The position numbers and the translations under genes are program-made. From assembly GCF_019931575.1 (NCBI RefSeq), contig NZ_CP082923.1, forward strand, positions 5,084,001-5,148,000: a stretch of 64,000 nucleotides of DNA, given 5' to 3'. Positions 1 to 7,817 of the stretch are shown one piece after another; positions within the stretch are counted from its first letter, which is position 1; each line of letters begins with the position of its first letter. The notes under the pieces are model-generated. The model made no database searches. It was not told the origin of the DNA and was given only the letters and a program-made list of their open reading frames with translations. This DNA comes from Caulobacter segnis. Lineage in GTDB: Bacteria; Pseudomonadota; Alphaproteobacteria; Caulobacterales; Caulobacteraceae.

Positions 1-603
1 GGCGTAGCGGCCTTCCTGGGCCTGGACCTGGCCGCGCGGGCGCTCGCCCACGGCGACATCCGGTCCTGGCTGAAGAAGCCGATCGTCTGGCTGGACCTGT
101 TCGTCCTGGCCACCCTGCTGTTCCCGGCCTGGCTGTTCAATTTCGGCTTCCTGCGGGTGCTGCGCCTGTGGACCCTGATCCACAGCGAGTTCTTCTGGCG
201 CACGGTCGCACGGCGCTACGACGACACCCGGGTCGAGGACATCACCCGCGCCGCCAGCTCGCTGCTGACCTTCGTCTTCGTGGTCACCGGCTTCGTCTAT
301 ACGAGCTTCGTCGGCCGGCACGACGGCATCTCCGGCTATGTCGACGCCCTGTATTTCACCGTCACCAGCCTGACGACCACCGGCTATGGCGACGTCACCC
401 TGCCGGGCGCCTGGGGCAAGCTCCTGTCGATGGCGGTGATGCTGGGCGGGGTGTCGCTGTTCATCGGCCTGATCCAGTCGATCCTGCGGCCGCACAAGGT
501 GATCTATCAGTGCCACGCCTGCGGCCTGCGCCGGCACGATCCCGACGCCGTCCACTGCAAGGCGTGCGGCGTTCTGCTGAACATTCCCGACGACGGGGTC
601 TGA
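1..603 (+). CDS. Two-TM potassium channel with C-terminal zinc ribbon (5' partial)
   Basis: The frame is open from base 1, so the N-terminus lies outside the window. A pore loop with the K+ selectivity filter (TTTGYGDV, about 380-400) sits between two hydrophobic helices, as in Ion_trans_2 channels. An additional hydrophobic segment lies before the pore, so the complete protein may have more than two membrane helices. The C-terminal tail carries two CxxC pairs (CHACG and CKACG) separated by 13 residues, which should form a zinc ribbon. It is an inner-membrane potassium channel by family; gating by the zinc ribbon is only inference. It ends at a TGA 84 bp before the next gene. Confidence 0.85.
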   Translation, partial: GVAAFLGLDLAARALAHGDIRSWLKKPIVWLDLFVLATLLFPAWLFNFGFLRVLRLWTLIHSEFFWRTVARRYDDTRVEDITRAASSLLTFVFVVTGFVYTSFVGRHDGISGYVDALYFTVTSLTTTGYGDVTLPGAWGKLLSMAVMLGGVSLFIGLIQSILRPHKVIYQCHACGLRRHDPDAVHCKACGVLLNIPDDGV

Positions 604-687
604 CACGTACTCAAGCGCGCTGGCGCGGGTCGGGATTTGCATTACCGTCGGCCGCAGCCCCTGTCGCGACCGTCGCTGGATGCCTAG

Positions 688-2820
688 ATGCGTAAGCGCC
701 TTCTCGCCCTCCTCGTCACCTCCATCCTTGTTTCCGCGAGCCTGATGACCCTCGACCCCGCGATCGCCGCCGAAGCCCGCACGCCGCTCTCCGAACTGGG
801 CAAGGACGACCCCTACATCTGGATGGAAGAGATCGAGGGGCCCCGCGCCCTCGACTGGGCCAAGGCCCAGAACGCCAGGAGCCTGCCGGTGCTGCAGGGC
901 GATCCCCGCTACGCCGACCTGGAGGCCAAGGCCCTGGCCATCCTGAACGCCAAGGACCGGGTGCCGGGGGTCTCGTTCGCCGGCGACGGCTCCCTGCGCA
1001 ACTTCTGGCAGGACAAGGACCATGTCCGGGGGATCTGGCGGAAAACCACGCTGGACAGCTACCGCGCGGCCGAGCCGACCTGGGAAACGATCCTCGACAT
1101 CGACGCCCTATCCGAGGCCGAGAACGCCAACTGGGTGTTCAAGGGCGCAAGCTGCCTGCCGCCGGACGAGACGCGCTGCCTGGTCACGCTGTCCAACGGC
1201 GGCAAGGACGCCGTCACGGTCCGGGAGTTCGACACCACCACCAAGTCGTTTGTCCCCGGCGGCTTCGTGCTGCCCGAGGGCAAGCAGAACTACAGCTGGC
1301 TGGACAAGGACACCCTGCTGGTTGGCCGCGAATGGACCCCGGGCGAGCTGACCGAATCCGGCTACGCCTATGTTCTGAAGACTCTCAAGCGCGGCCAGGC
1401 CCTGGGCCAGGCGGTCGAGGTCTATCGCGGCCAGAAGACCGACGTCTCGGTCAGTCCCTTCGTTCTGCGCGACAGCGACGGCCAGGTCGTGGCCGTGTTG
1501 GCCCACCGGGGGGTGACCTTCTTCGAGAGCGAGACCTACCTGCTGGAAGGTTCCAAGCCGGTGAAGCTCGACCTGCCGCTCAAGAACTCGATCCAGGGCT
1601 ATGTCGCCGGCCAGATGGTCGTGCTGATGGAGCAGGACTGGAAAGGCTTCAAGACCGGCGACCTGGTCAGCTTCGACCTGGCCCAGCTCAAGGCCGCGCC
1701 AGACAAGGCCTTGGCGACCCTGGTGCTGCGCCCGACGGCGCGCCAGTCGATCGAAGAGGTCACCACCACCCGCACCAAGCTGGTCGTCGGCCTGCTGGAC
1801 AGCGTCAAGGGCGCGGCCAAGGTTCTGACCCATGGCGACAGGGGCTGGACCGTCCAGAGCCTGGACCTGCCAGCCAACAGCGCCATCGGCCTGGGCTCCT
1901 CGGCCGAGACCGACGAGCGGCTGTTCATCACCGTCACCGGCTATCTGGCGCCGACCACCTACTGGCTGGTCGACGCCGGGACGCTGAAGCTGGAGCAGAT
2001 CAAGGCCTCGCCGGACCGCTTCGACGCCTCGACCCACGTGGTCGAGCAATTCGAAGCCACCTCGTCGGACGGGGTGAAGATCCCCTACTTCGTCGTGCGG
2101 CCCAAGGGCGTGAAATACGACGGCTCGGCCCCCACCCTGCTCTACGCCTATGGCGGGTTCCAGGTGTCGATGACTCCGGCCTATTCGGGGGTGATGGGCA
2201 AGCTGTGGCTGGAGCGCGGCGGGACCTATGTCGTCGCCAACATCCGCGGCGGCGGCGAGTTCGGCCCGGCCTGGCACGAGGCGGCCCTGAAGGCGAACCG
2301 CCAGAAGGCCTATGACGACTTCTTCGCCGTCTCCCAGGACCTGATCACCCGCAAGATCACCTCGCCACGGCGCCTTGGGATCATGGGCGGCAGCAATGGC
2401 GGCCTGCTGATGGGGGTCGCCCTGACCCAGCGGCCCGAGCTCTACAACGCCATCGTCGTGCAGGTGCCGCTGTTCGACATGATCCGCTACAGCCAGATCG
2501 GGGCGGGCGCCTCGTGGGTGGGCGAGTATGGCGACCCGGCCATACCCTCCGAGCGGGCGGTGATCGCCAAGTATGACCCGTACTCAAACCTGAAGGCCGG
2601 CCAGAAATATCCCGAGGTCTTCATCGAGACCTCGACCAAGGACGACCGCGTCCATCCGGCCCACGCCCGCAAGGCGGCGGCGCGGCTGGAGGATCTCGGC
2701 TATCCGGTGCTCTATTACGAGAACGTCGACGGCGGCCACGCGGCCAGCGCCAACCTGGCCGAGACGGCCCGGCGCCAGGCGCTGGAATACACCTACCTGA
2801 CCCGCAGGCTGATGGACTGA
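688..2820 (+). CDS. Prolyl oligopeptidase family (S9) serine peptidase
   Basis: The 710-residue protein begins with a Sec-type signal peptide (about 1-27, cleavage after IAA), so it probably acts in the periplasm. The N-terminal two thirds should form the beta-propeller that gates substrate access, and the C-terminal third is an alpha/beta hydrolase. The nucleophile is Ser569 in GGSNGG, the acid is Asp652 or Asp653 in KDDRVHP, and the histidine is His684 in GGHAA. Length and motif order fit prolyl oligopeptidases, which cleave short peptides after proline. The ATG at 688 gives a good signal peptide. It stands alone, followed by a hairpin-bearing intergenic region. Confidence 0.88.
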   Translation: MRKRLLALLVTSILVSASLMTLDPAIAAEARTPLSELGKDDPYIWMEEIEGPRALDWAKAQNARSLPVLQGDPRYADLEAKALAILNAKDRVPGVSFAGDGSLRNFWQDKDHVRGIWRKTTLDSYRAAEPTWETILDIDALSEAENANWVFKGASCLPPDETRCLVTLSNGGKDAVTVREFDTTTKSFVPGGFVLPEGKQNYSWLDKDTLLVGREWTPGELTESGYAYVLKTLKRGQALGQAVEVYRGQKTDVSVSPFVLRDSDGQVVAVLAHRGVTFFESETYLLEGSKPVKLDLPLKNSIQGYVAGQMVVLMEQDWKGFKTGDLVSFDLAQLKAAPDKALATLVLRPTARQSIEEVTTTRTKLVVGLLDSVKGAAKVLTHGDRGWTVQSLDLPANSAIGLGSSAETDERLFITVTGYLAPTTYWLVDAGTLKLEQIKASPDRFDASTHVVEQFEATSSDGVKIPYFVVRPKGVKYDGSAPTLLYAYGGFQVSMTPAYSGVMGKLWLERGGTYVVANIRGGGEFGPAWHEAALKANRQKAYDDFFAVSQDLITRKITSPRRLGIMGGSNGGLLMGVALTQRPELYNAIVVQVPLFDMIRYSQIGAGASWVGEYGDPAIPSERAVIAKYDPYSNLKAGQKYPEVFIETSTKDDRVHPAHARKAAARLEDLGYPVLYYENVDGGHAASANLAETARRQALEYTYLTRRLMD

Positions 2821-2900
2821 GCCGAGAGTGCGTTAGGGTTAGGCGTAAGCGGCTAGCCCGCCCGAACGCGCTCTAAATGTTTGAAGTTAAAGCCTGTTTA

Positions 2901-2930
2901 TCTGGCTTAGATGGTTCCGTCTAAACCAGA
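2901..2930. repeat. Intergenic hairpin, possible dispersed palindrome
   Basis: An 11-bp stem with one G-T mismatch (2901-2911 paired with 2920-2930) encloses an 8-nt loop. It lies between two convergent genes, so it may terminate one or both, but no long T-run follows. The outer bases (CCTGT...ACAGG) extend the pairing imperfectly. Similar short palindromes are common between Caulobacter genes; copy number cannot be judged from one window. Confidence 0.45.
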
Positions 2931-2944
2931 CAGGCTCTAGGGGA

Positions 2945-3280
2945 TCAGTGGACCGCGTTGATCCGCATGGCGCGCGGGTCCACGGTCCCGGCGGCCCATG
3001 CTCGAGTCCAACCGTATTTCAGCTCGCCCTCGCGGAAGGCGAAGCGATCGAGGTGCTTGGCCACCACGTCCTCCAGGCGGGCCAGGCCCTCCAGGTCGGC
3101 GGCCTCGACGGTGATGTCCAGGCCGTCGGCATGGGCGACCATGCGGCAGGTCCCCAGCGGCAACGGGAACAAGGCCGAGGTCTCGTCGTACGTGACCTCG
3201 AACTTGTGGCTCCAGTGCTTGGCCAATTGGATCATATAGCGGGCCGCCTTGTCGGTGGCGACGCGGGCATGGCTTTCCAT
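2945..3280 (-). CDS. DUF2218 domain protein
   Basis: This 111-residue cytosolic protein resembles the DUF2218 family along its length (HADGLDITVEA core). As I recall, DUF2218 also occurs fused or adjacent to siderophore-interacting flavin reductases, which hints at iron or metal handling, but its own activity is unknown. It lies 20 bp downstream of a histidine-rich PadR regulator on the same strand and has a strong ribosome site (AGGGAGGG) before its ATG, so the two are very probably one operon. No catalytic residues can be assigned. Confidence 0.8.
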   Translation of the reverse strand: MESHARVATDKAARYMIQLAKHWSHKFEVTYDETSALFPLPLGTCRMVAHADGLDITVEAADLEGLARLEDVVAKHLDRFAFREGELKYGWTRAWAAGTVDPRAMRINAVH

Positions 3281-3300
3281 GGTCGTCCCTCCTTTCGGCT

Positions 3301-3882
3301 CTAGATCGCTTCGATCGCCTGGGCGGCGTCATCCAGGACCTTGGCGACCGCGGCGATCTGTTCCGCCGTCAGTTGGCCGTGGAGCTTCAGGCGCAGCGCG
3401 GTCTTGACGTTCTCGCGGGCTCGCAGGATCTGCGGCGAGAAGGCGGCGCTGGCGGAAGCCGCCTCGGCCATGCGCTCGAACAGCGAGCGGACCGGCGCGT
3501 CGTTGCTGGCCAGGAAGGCCTCGCCCTCGGCGGTGATCGTGTAGAGCTTCTTGCCGCCGCCGGCGTCGCTGGCGGTGACGTAGCCCAGTTCTTCCAGCAG
3601 GGTCAGGGTCGGGTAGACCACGCCGGGGCTGGGGCTGTAGGCGCCGCCGGCCGCCGTTTCGATCGCCTTGATCAGCTCGTAGCCGTGGCTGGGCTTCTCG
3701 GCGATCAGCTTGAGGACCACGAAGCGCAGGTCGCCGTGGTCGAAGAACCGGCCCATGCGGCCGCCTCGGCCACGGGGTCCACCGCGATGCTCGCCATGGA
3801 AGCCGAACGGATGGCGACCGTGATGTTCGTCGCCGTGACCGCGCCAGTGGCCGCGGTGATGATGTTGATGTCGTCCAAACAT
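3301..3882 (-). CDS. PadR-family regulator with histidine-rich N-terminus (YqjI-like)
   Basis: About 45 N-terminal residues are very rich in His, Gly and Arg (HQHHHRGHWRGHGDEHHGRH), followed by a PadR winged helix (GELIKAIE-like region, PSPGVVYPTLTLLEELGYV, GKKLYTIT). This architecture matches E. coli YqjI, a nickel-responsive repressor of a ferric-siderophore reductase, and the histidine tail probably binds a transition metal. The C-terminal helices should dimerise. It is probably autoregulated through three TATATC-type boxes immediately upstream (3903-3965) and probably controls the co-transcribed DUF2218 gene. The metal specificity is not visible in sequence. Confidence 0.85.
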   Translation of the reverse strand: MFGRHQHHHRGHWRGHGDEHHGRHPFGFHGEHRGGPRGRGGRMGRFFDHGDLRFVVLKLIAEKPSHGYELIKAIETAAGGAYSPSPGVVYPTLTLLEELGYVTASDAGGGKKLYTITAEGEAFLASNDAPVRSLFERMAEAASASAAFSPQILRARENVKTALRLKLHGQLTAEQIAAVAKVLDDAAQAIEAI

Positions 3883-3902
3883 GTGTGTTTTAGATCCTGT
3901 TT

Positions 3903-3965
3903 CGTTATATCGAAATTCTAGATATATCGGATTGGCGGAACGTCAAGAGCTATTTTCGATATATC
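3903..3965. promoter_or_regulatory. Candidate PadR/YqjI-type operator: three TATATC boxes
   Basis: Three related boxes, CGTTATATCG (3903-3912), GATATATC (3921-3928) and GATATATC (3958-3965), stand 20-80 bp upstream of the regulator's start codon in a locally AT-rich stretch. GATATATC is self-complementary, as expected for a dimeric winged-helix repressor. The location suits autoregulation of the minus-strand operon and could also influence the plus-strand mla operon. Confidence 0.5.
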
Positions 3966-4131
3966 TGATCATGTCGTGTGGAACGGCGATCCGTGAGACC
4001 GTCCTGGTGTCCGCGAACGAATCACCTTTTTGCAGCGCGCCCCATCAAGGAGAGCGGCTTCCGTGCAACACGCGGCAAGCGCGACCGGAAATAGTCGCTT
4101 TCAATCTTGATACGGAAAGCGTCGTGAATAC

Positions 4132-5007
4132 ATGGCGCGTGTGAGAAGCAGGAGCACGAGCTTGCGCGAACTGGATCAGAGCCCGCGTCGAATGGTCCCG
4201 GGACGGCGTTTCGCCGCCGCCGGCGCGATCGCGGCCGCCAGCGTGCTGGCGCTCGCGCCGGCCGCTCGCGCCGAGGACCAGATCCCGACCGTTCCCGCCC
4301 CCGCCGGCTCCGACAGCGCCGTCTCGGCCGTGAAGGACCCGTTCGAGGGCTTCAACCGCGCCTCGTTCAAGTTCGGCATGGGCCTGGACCGCGTGCTGTT
4401 CTCGCCGATCGCCCATGGCTACATGGCCGTGACGCCCCGCGTGGTCCGCAACCGCGTCAGCTCGGCCGTCTACAATCTGGGCGAACCGAACACCGTGATG
4501 AACCACGTGCTGCAGGGCCGGCCCAAGCGGGCCATGCGCTCGACCACGCGCTTCATCGTCAACTCGACCGTCGGCGTGCTGGGCCTGTTCGACGTGGCCG
4601 CCAAGATGCACCTGCCGCCGCGCGGCGCCGATTTCGGCCAGACGCTGGGCGTGTGGGGCGCGGGCCCCGGCGCCTATCTCTACGCACCCGGCATGGGTCC
4701 GCTGAATGTCCGCGACGGCGTCGGCCGCGCGCTGGACATCGCCACCGACCCGGTCTCGATCTTTGTCGGCGGCTTCAGCACCGACTTCGGCAAGGCGCGC
4801 ACCGGCGTCACCATCGTCGACCTGCGCGCCCAGACCGATCCGGCCTTCCACGCCCTGGAAGACGCCGCCGACCCGTACGTCACCACCCGCTCGGCCTACG
4901 CCCAGTATCGCGAAGCCTTCATTCGCGAAGCCACCGGCGAGGCCGAGGACCTTCCCGATTTCGACTCGCCGCCGCCCTCCCCCCCTCCGGCGGCGTCCAA
5001 ACCATGA
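4132..5007 (+). CDS. mlaA: MlaA/VacJ family phospholipid-transport protein
   Basis: MlaA forms a channel in the inner leaflet of the outer membrane that removes mislocalised phospholipids and passes them to MlaC. The 291-residue product has the family core (DPFEGFNRASFKFGMGLD, YNLGEPNTVMNHVLQG, the RFIVNSTVG region, DFGQTLGVWG). An export signal ends in PAARA; no lipobox cysteine is visible, unlike classical MlaA lipoproteins. The ATG at 4132 has a GGAAAG upstream; ATG 4192 would give a shorter signal region and is a plausible alternative. Its TGA overlaps the proposed mlaC ATG. It heads the operon mlaA-mlaC-mlaD-mlaE-mlaF. Confidence 0.9.
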   Translation: MARVRSRSTSLRELDQSPRRMVPGRRFAAAGAIAAASVLALAPAARAEDQIPTVPAPAGSDSAVSAVKDPFEGFNRASFKFGMGLDRVLFSPIAHGYMAVTPRVVRNRVSSAVYNLGEPNTVMNHVLQGRPKRAMRSTTRFIVNSTVGVLGLFDVAAKMHLPPRGADFGQTLGVWGAGPGAYLYAPGMGPLNVRDGVGRALDIATDPVSIFVGGFSTDFGKARTGVTIVDLRAQTDPAFHALEDAADPYVTTRSAYAQYREAFIREATGEAEDLPDFDSPPPSPPPAASKP

Positions 5008-5672
5008 CCTCCCCCGGTAGCCCCATGAAAAACATCCTCCCCACCCGGCGCGGCGCCAACGCCGCGCTTTTGGCGTTCTTCGGGGCCTCGGCCCTGGCCG
5101 TCGCCAGCCCGGCCCTGGCCCAGGCCCGCGACCCCGGCGCCGAGGCCTTCGTCCAGACCAAGGCCCAGCGCGTCATCACCGTGCTGGCCAACAAGAGCAT
5201 GAACGAAGCGCAGAAGAAGCAGGTCTTCCACCAGGCGGTGGACGAGCTGGCCGACGTGCCGCGCATCACCAACTTCGTGCTGGGCAAGTACGCCCGCACC
5301 ATCACGCCCGACCAGCGCGCGCGCTTCACGCCGGTGTTCCGGACCTACGCCGAGAACGTCTACCAGAGCCGTATCGACGACTATCGCGGCGAGCAGCTGA
5401 AGGTGACCGGCTCGGTCGTCCGCAAGCCGGGCGACGTGATCGTCAACACCACCATCTCGGGCGGCCAGATCACCCAGCCCCTGCCCGTCTCGTGGCGCGT
5501 GCTCGGGAGCGGCCAGACCTGGAAGGTCGTCGACGTCCAGTTCAAGGGCATCTGGCTGGCCATCACCCAGCAGCAGGACTTCGTCTCGACGATCGACAAC
5601 GCCGGCGGCAACATCGACGTGCTGATCAACCAGCTCCAGAAGGGCGGTTCGGGCTCCTCTGGTCGCCGCTAA
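5004..5672 (+). CDS. mlaC: MlaC periplasmic phospholipid-binding shuttle
   Basis: MlaC ferries phospholipid through the periplasm between the MlaA complex and the MlaFED transporter. After a signal peptide ending in PALAQA, the mature part shows the Tol_Tol_Ttg2/MlaC features (RITNFVLGKYAR, then YRSRIDDYRGEQ-like segment and a C-terminal VVDVQFKGIWLA). The ATG at 5004 overlaps the mlaA stop (ATGA), favouring translational coupling; an in-frame ATG at 5025 would still leave a complete signal peptide. The mlaD start lies 34 bp downstream. Confidence 0.88.
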   Translation: MTSPGSPMKNILPTRRGANAALLAFFGASALAVASPALAQARDPGAEAFVQTKAQRVITVLANKSMNEAQKKQVFHQAVDELADVPRITNFVLGKYARTITPDQRARFTPVFRTYAENVYQSRIDDYRGEQLKVTGSVVRKPGDVIVNTTISGGQITQPLPVSWRVLGSGQTWKVVDVQFKGIWLAITQQQDFVSTIDNAGGNIDVLINQLQKGGSGSSGRR

Positions 5673-5705
5673 GAGCGATCAGGACCTGAAAAGAACAAAG
5701 GGGAT

Positions 5706-6227
5706 TTGGCTTTGCGCGAACAATGGGCCGAGACGGCCATGGGCGTTGTCGTCCTCGCCCTGGCGGCGGGCTTCCTGACCTATTCGCTGAGCGTGGGCGG
5801 CGTCCACATGAAGCGCGGCGAGTACGAGATCAGCGCCAAGTTCGGCGAGGCCGGCTCGCTGTCGCCCGGCGCGGCGGTCAGCGTCGCCGGCGTCAAGGTC
5901 GGCACGGTCTCGCAGATCACGCTGGAACCGAAGACCTATCTGGCGGTCGCCAAGCTGAGCATCGACCCGACGGTCAAGCTGCCGGCAGACTCCACGGCCA
6001 AGATCACCAGCGACGGCATCCTAGGCGGGGCGCACGTCGCCATCGCGCCGGGCGCCTCGCTCGAAGACCTCAAGCCCGGCGGCGAGATCGAGAACACCCA
6101 GGGCGCGGTCGACCTGTTCGGCCTGATCGGCTCGGTGATCCGTCCGCAAGGCGGCTCGGGCGACGCGGCCGCGTCCTCGACGCCCGCCCCGGCCAATCCG
6201 GCCACGCAGCCGGCCGAGAGCTACTGA
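5706..6227 (+). CDS. mlaD: MlaD/MCE-domain substrate-binding subunit
   Basis: A single N-terminal membrane helix (about 10-27) anchors one MCE domain (about 38-115: YEISAKFGEAGSLSPGAAVSVAGVKVG), and a low-complexity Ala/Pro tail follows. MlaD subunits form a hexameric ring on the inner-membrane MlaFE core and bind lipid. The start is TTG at 5706, placed directly after an AAAGGGG ribosome site; no better ATG keeps the membrane helix. The last base of its TGA is the first base of the mlaE ATG. Length (173) is typical. Confidence 0.88.
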   Translation: MALREQWAETAMGVVVLALAAGFLTYSLSVGGVHMKRGEYEISAKFGEAGSLSPGAAVSVAGVKVGTVSQITLEPKTYLAVAKLSIDPTVKLPADSTAKITSDGILGGAHVAIAPGASLEDLKPGGEIENTQGAVDLFGLIGSVIRPQGGSGDAAASSTPAPANPATQPAESY

Positions 6228-7048
6228 TGGCGACGGCCGAGGCGGCTCAGCAGGCGCCAACGCGTGTTCGGGGCAACCCCATCCGGGCCCTGGGCCGCTC
6301 GACCCTGGCCGCCGTGCGCATGGTCGGCGCGGTGGGCGTCTTCGCCGTGCGCGGAACCGCCGCCGCCCTGAGCCCGCCCTGGTTCCCAGGCCAGCTGTGG
6401 CGCCAGATCGTCGCCATCGGCTTCTTCTCGCTGCCGGTCGTGGGCCTGACCGCCATCTTCACCGGCGCGGCCCTGGCCCTGAACATCTTCACCGGCGGCG
6501 GACGCTTCAACGCCGAGCAGGTGATGCCGCAGATCGTGGCCCTGGGGATCACCCGGGAGCTGGGTCCGGTGCTGGCCGCCCTGATGCTGGCCGGCCGGGT
6601 CTCGGCCGCCATCGCCGCCGAGATCGGGGCCATGCGCGCGACCGAGCAGATCGACGCCATGCGCACCCTGTCGACCGACCCGTTCCGCTATCTCGTCGGC
6701 CCGCGCCTGCTGGCCGGCGTGCTGATGCTGCCCCTGCTGACCGCCGTCGCCGACACCATCGGCGTCGCCGGCGGCTGGCTGGTGGCCACGCGGGTGCTGG
6801 ACTTCAGCTCGGCCGTCTACATCCGCAACACCATCGACTTCCTGCAGGGCTGGGACATCGTCTCGGGCCTGATCAAGGCGGCGGTGTTCGGCTTCATCGT
6901 GGCGCTGATGGGCTGCTACCACGGCTACAACGCCAAGGGCGGGGCGCGCGGCGTCGGCCGGGCGACGACCCACGCGGTGGTCTCCTCGGCGATCCTGATC
7001 TTCGCCTCCGACTACCTCCTGACCACCTTCTTCACCCACGCCTCATGA
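6227..7048 (+). CDS. mlaE: MlaE phospholipid ABC transporter permease
   Basis: The 273-residue permease contains several hydrophobic helices and the MlaE signature (LGITRELGPVLAALMLAGRVSAAIAAE fragment region, GAMRATEQIDAM, then DPFRYLVGPR). It forms the membrane core of the MlaFED importer/exporter with MlaD and MlaF. It starts at an ATG sharing a base with the mlaD stop and its own TGA overlaps the mlaF ATG, so mlaD, mlaE and mlaF are strictly coupled. A 30-residue hydrophilic N-terminus precedes the first helix. Confidence 0.9.
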   Translation: MATAEAAQQAPTRVRGNPIRALGRSTLAAVRMVGAVGVFAVRGTAAALSPPWFPGQLWRQIVAIGFFSLPVVGLTAIFTGAALALNIFTGGGRFNAEQVMPQIVALGITRELGPVLAALMLAGRVSAAIAAEIGAMRATEQIDAMRTLSTDPFRYLVGPRLLAGVLMLPLLTAVADTIGVAGGWLVATRVLDFSSAVYIRNTIDFLQGWDIVSGLIKAAVFGFIVALMGCYHGYNAKGGARGVGRATTHAVVSSAILIFASDYLLTTFFTHAS

Positions 7049-7815
7049 CCGACGTGACCCCGAAACTCGCCTGGAAGGGCGTGATCAAGCGCTTCGAGGG
7101 CCGCGCGGTCCTGGACGGCCTCGACCTGTCGGTGGCGCCGGGCAAGTCGCTGGTGATCATCGGCGGCTCGGGCCAGGGCAAGTCGGTGACCATCAAGACG
7201 GCCCTGGGCCTGATGCGTCCGGAAGCCGGCCAGATCGAGCTGGACGGCCAGAACGTCGTCGGCCTGTCGGAAGGCCAGCGGCGCAAGCTGTTCTCGCGCG
7301 TCGGCGTGCTGTTCCAGGGCGCGGCCCTGTTCGACAGCCTGACCGTCTGGGAGAACGTCGCCTTCCGCCTGATCAACGCCGACGGCGTGCCGCGCAAGCA
7401 GGCCCGCGAGCGCGCGATCGAGGCTCTGGAGCAGGTGCGCCTGGCCCCGGACGTGGCCGACCGCTTCCCCTCTGAGCTTTCGGGCGGCATGCAGAAGCGC
7501 GCCGGCCTGGCCCGCGCCGTCGTCGCCCAGCCCGAGATCCTGTTCTTCGACGAGCCGACCACGGGCCTGGACCCGATCACGGCCGCGGCGATCAACGAGC
7601 TGATCTCGAACCAGGTGCGACGCCTGGGTTCGACGGCGGTTTCGATCACCCACGACCTGGCCTCGGCCCAGACGATCGGCGACGAGATCGCCATGCTCCA
7701 TAACGGAAAGATCATCTGGCGCGGCCCGGCCGCCGAGCTGCACACGACCGACAACCCGTATGTCCGCCAGTTCGTGGAAGGGCGCGCCGAGGGGCCGATC
7801 TCCCACGGGGTCTAG
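7045..7815 (+). CDS. mlaF: MlaF phospholipid ABC transporter ATPase
   Basis: This 256-residue ABC ATPase has Walker A (GGSGQGKS), the Q-loop (VGVLFQGAALFDSLTVWEN region), the signature LSGGMQKR, Walker B (ILFFDEPTTGLDP) and the switch histidine (SITHDL). It powers lipid movement by the MlaFED complex at the inner membrane. Gene order A-C-D-E-F differs from the F-E-D-C-B order of E. coli. No mlaB-type STAS gene is present here, so this operon may work without one or use one encoded elsewhere. It converges with oxyR, with only 2 bp between the stops. Confidence 0.92.
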   Translation: MTDVTPKLAWKGVIKRFEGRAVLDGLDLSVAPGKSLVIIGGSGQGKSVTIKTALGLMRPEAGQIELDGQNVVGLSEGQRRKLFSRVGVLFQGAALFDSLTVWENVAFRLINADGVPRKQARERAIEALEQVRLAPDVADRFPSELSGGMQKRAGLARAVVAQPEILFFDEPTTGLDPITAAAINELISNQVRRLGSTAVSITHDLASAQTIGDEIAMLHNGKIIWRGPAAELHTTDNPYVRQFVEGRAEGPISHGV

Positions 7816-7817
7816 GG

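Noticed and set aside
3881..4144. 87-codon plus-strand frame between the PadR gene and mlaA
   Set aside because: It covers the TATATC operator boxes and the mlaA promoter region, has no ribosome site or family resemblance, and overlaps the mlaA start.
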